This document shows positions 63,129-64,000 of a stretch of DNA of 64,000 nt, piece by piece. Each line of letters starts with the position of its first letter. Position 1 is the stretch's first letter. Both the position numbers and the translations under genes were made by a program. Under the pieces are notes generated by a model. It was not told the origin of the DNA. It saw nothing but the letters and a program-made list of their open reading frames with translations, and made no database searches. Source of the stretch: Verrucomicrobiota bacterium (GTDB lineage: Bacteria; Verrucomicrobiota; Verrucomicrobiia; Limisphaerales; UBA9464); contig JAFLEF010000005.1 of NCBI GenBank assembly GCA_017309115.1, positions 161,100-225,099 of the forward strand, read 5' to 3'.

Positions 63129-63137
63129 CGCGAGAAA

Positions 63138-63533
63138 CTATGGCCTGAACTCCTCGACATATTCTGGCTCTCCGGATAACTGCAATCGAACACCTCGCCC
63201 TGTCACGGTGACTGCGTGCACAGAATCGAAGACGAGACGCAACTCAGCATGGGCTTCTGAATCAAGAGGCATGGGAATGTGATTATCGTGCAGCTCGCCA
63301 TCGATCGTCAGCGCACCATCCATGATGTCGCAGGGCAAATCAGGAATCTCGCCATTGACGGATGCATCGCCAAAAATGAGCCGAGCCTCTTGAACCCAAC
63401 CAGTGCCCGCATCGTTTCCAGGCCGACCCTGGGATTTGTGAAGGTAAGCTGGCCGGAAATGAACAATCATCTCGCCAAGTTGCCCGTCAATCGTAGCAAC
63501 TGTTGAATCGTGAAGCTCAATGATTGTGTTCAT
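63138..63533 (-). CDS. Cassette protein of unknown function
   Basis: A 131-residue cytoplasmic, beta-rich acidic protein. The start is the ATG at 63533 (MNTIIELHDSTVATIDGQLG), directly next to attC site 6; an upstream in-frame ATG at 63581 would lie within that attC. Segments RPAYLHKSQGRPGNDAGTGW and GRGVRLQLSGEPEYVEEF look well preserved. It ends 9 bp before attC site 5. I do not recognise the family. Confidence 0.75.
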   Translation of the reverse strand: MNTIIELHDSTVATIDGQLGEMIVHFRPAYLHKSQGRPGNDAGTGWVQEARLIFGDASVNGEIPDLPCDIMDGALTIDGELHDNHIPMPLDSEAHAELRLVFDSVHAVTVTGRGVRLQLSGEPEYVEEFRP

Positions 63534-63536
63534 GCG

Positions 63537-63632
63537 GTCCAACGACGGAGCTGACCGACGCGGGCGGTCAGTGCCGTCCAAGTTGGAAACTGACGCAGCC
63601 CGCCCGCGTTCGGTCCAGTGATCTGGTTAGGC
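63537..63632 (-). other. attC site 6
   Basis: 96 bp, with ends GTCCAAC (63537-63543) and GTTAGGC (63626-63632), both exact matches to the attC consensus. About 83% identical to site 3. The stop codon of the rightmost cassette ORF falls in the GTTAGGC core. Confidence 0.85.
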
Positions 63633-63881
63633 CATTTTTTCGTCTGTCCACACCAGATCAAATTCTATTCCCGTCAGACCGCTCGCGTTCACGACCGCCT
63701 TGAACTCACCATCGTCGGCATCCCCAGTCCTTTCAACGCAATACAACGCTGTTGCTCTGTCTTCCGGGATTTTGAAGATACTCTCTTCGCCGAAACGTGA
63801 GCCGAAAAATGCTGGACGATCCATCTGGCGTTCGTCCCGCCCTGGGCCAAACTTCCGATATTTACTCTTCTTCGGCCTCAA
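63627..63881 (-). CDS. Rightmost cassette ORF, probably 5'-truncated immunity-like protein
   Basis: An open frame of up to 84 residues from a TTG at 63881, which overlaps the transposase stop; an ATG at 63824 would give 65 residues. The segment SRFGEESIFKIPEDRATALY followed by FKAVVNASGLTGIEFDLVW resembles the C-terminal part of DUF1629/Imm11-type immunity proteins, in which the GL.G..F..VW ending is typical. Those proteins are usually about 190 residues, so the N-terminal half is missing and the transposase lies exactly where it should be. The stop is inside attC site 6. The family call is tentative; truncation by the insertion sequence is inference. Confidence 0.6.
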   Translation of the reverse strand: MRPKKSKYRKFGPGRDERQMDRPAFFGSRFGEESIFKIPEDRATALYCVERTGDADDGEFKAVVNASGLTGIEFDLVWTDEKMA

Positions 63882-64000
63882 TATGAGTTTGTGTGGGTAG
63901 CTGGGAGGGGATCCGGGAGGTCGAAGTGAAGGTGGGAGGCGACGAGATAGATCATGGTGGTGAAGTATTCGACGGTGCGGAAGCCGCGGGATTTGCGCTT
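63878..64000 (-). CDS. ISL3-like transposase, C-terminal fragment (runs off window)
   Basis: The minus strand from 64000 to the TGA at 63878-63880 reads KRKSRGFRTVEYFTTMIYLV and ends with LPATHTNSY. The KR.RGFR..EYF..MIYL pattern matches the C-terminal end of ISL3-family DDE transposases. Only about 40 residues are inside the window. The end of the insertion sequence should be close to the stop, right beside the cassette ORF. Its other end and any integrase lie beyond the window. Confidence 0.7.
   Translation of the reverse strand, partial: KRKSRGFRTVEYFTTMIYLVASHLHFDLPDPLPATHTNSY

Larger units (their letters stand above)
60419..63881 (-). mobile_element. Integron-type gene-cassette array (no integrase in window)
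   Basis: Six attC-like sites alternate with six ORFs, all on the minus strand. Sites: 60419-60493, 61218-61343, 61825-61920, 62377-62502, 63036-63128, 63537-63632. Each has a GTTRRRY-like end (GTTAGGC, GTTCGGC, GTTAGGG or GTTGGAC) on the ORF 3' side and an RYYYAAC-like end on the other. In three cassettes the stop codon lies inside the GTTAGG core, a known cassette feature. The ORFs encode small unrelated proteins. No tyrosine integrase or attI is visible; for this orientation it would lie to the right, beyond the transposase. The array is therefore either a CALIN or the distal part of an integron. Confidence 0.82.

Noticed and set aside
60419-63632. CRISPR array
   Set aside because: The repeated elements are 75-126 bp, imperfect and separated by whole ORFs; the pattern is attC/cassette, not repeat-spacer. 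No cas genes are seen.

Overview
The window looks like a chromosomal segment of a GC-rich bacterium of the PVC group, most likely Verrucomicrobiota. Evidence is the start of a PVC-type CxxCH heme-binding protein at the left edge, a PEP-CTERM anchor remnant, a giant secreted LamG/Calx-beta protein, a ceramidase-like protein and a CE15-type esterase. No rRNA is present, so the placement rests on protein families only.

Layout. Positions 1-3274 (minus): two secreted proteins, PVC CxxCH and ceramidase-like. 3872-6465 (plus): an ABC ATPase, a VOC protein and a cation/proton antiporter. 6545-15517 (minus): a 2037-aa secreted multidomain protein and an 899-aa secreted protein of unknown function. 15810-22489 (plus): a complete F-type ATP synthase operon atpB-E-F-H-A-G-D-C ending at a clear terminator. 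22600-24089 (plus): a compact N-degron cluster, clpS, a DUF2017-like gene and aat. 24323-34159 (plus): a nine-gene type IV pilus/type II secretion-like operon, followed by a response regulator with a degenerate receiver (34436-35119). 35308-49142 (plus): a full 14-subunit complex I operon nuoB-N, with NuoC and NuoD separate and a tRNA-Gln gene lying antisense between nuoE and nuoF. (NuoA is not seen in the window.) 49197-52046: tandem paralogous membrane-anchored proteins. 51997-57766: a divergent pair of unusual fusions, DUF455 + ATP-grasp (minus) and GHMP kinase + UDPGP nucleotidyltransferase (plus). 57779-59077 (minus): CE15-like esterase.

The right end changes character. From about 60.0 to 63.9 kb there are short minus-strand ORFs separated by attC-like sites with matching RYYYAAC / GTTRRRY ends. 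Three ORFs have stop codons inside the attC core. This is a mobile gene-cassette array: an integron cassette cluster with no integrase in the window. It ends at an ISL3-like transposase that runs off the right edge, and a broken PEP-CTERM gene lies at its left border.

The respiratory operons seem to be co-regulated. A perfect TGTGA-N6-TCACA palindrome, the consensus of CRP/FNR-family regulators, lies about 80 bp upstream of both atpB and nuoB. The strongest leads for new biology are the cassette array, the shared operators, the fusion pair at 52-58 kb, and the clpS-DUF2017-aat cluster.
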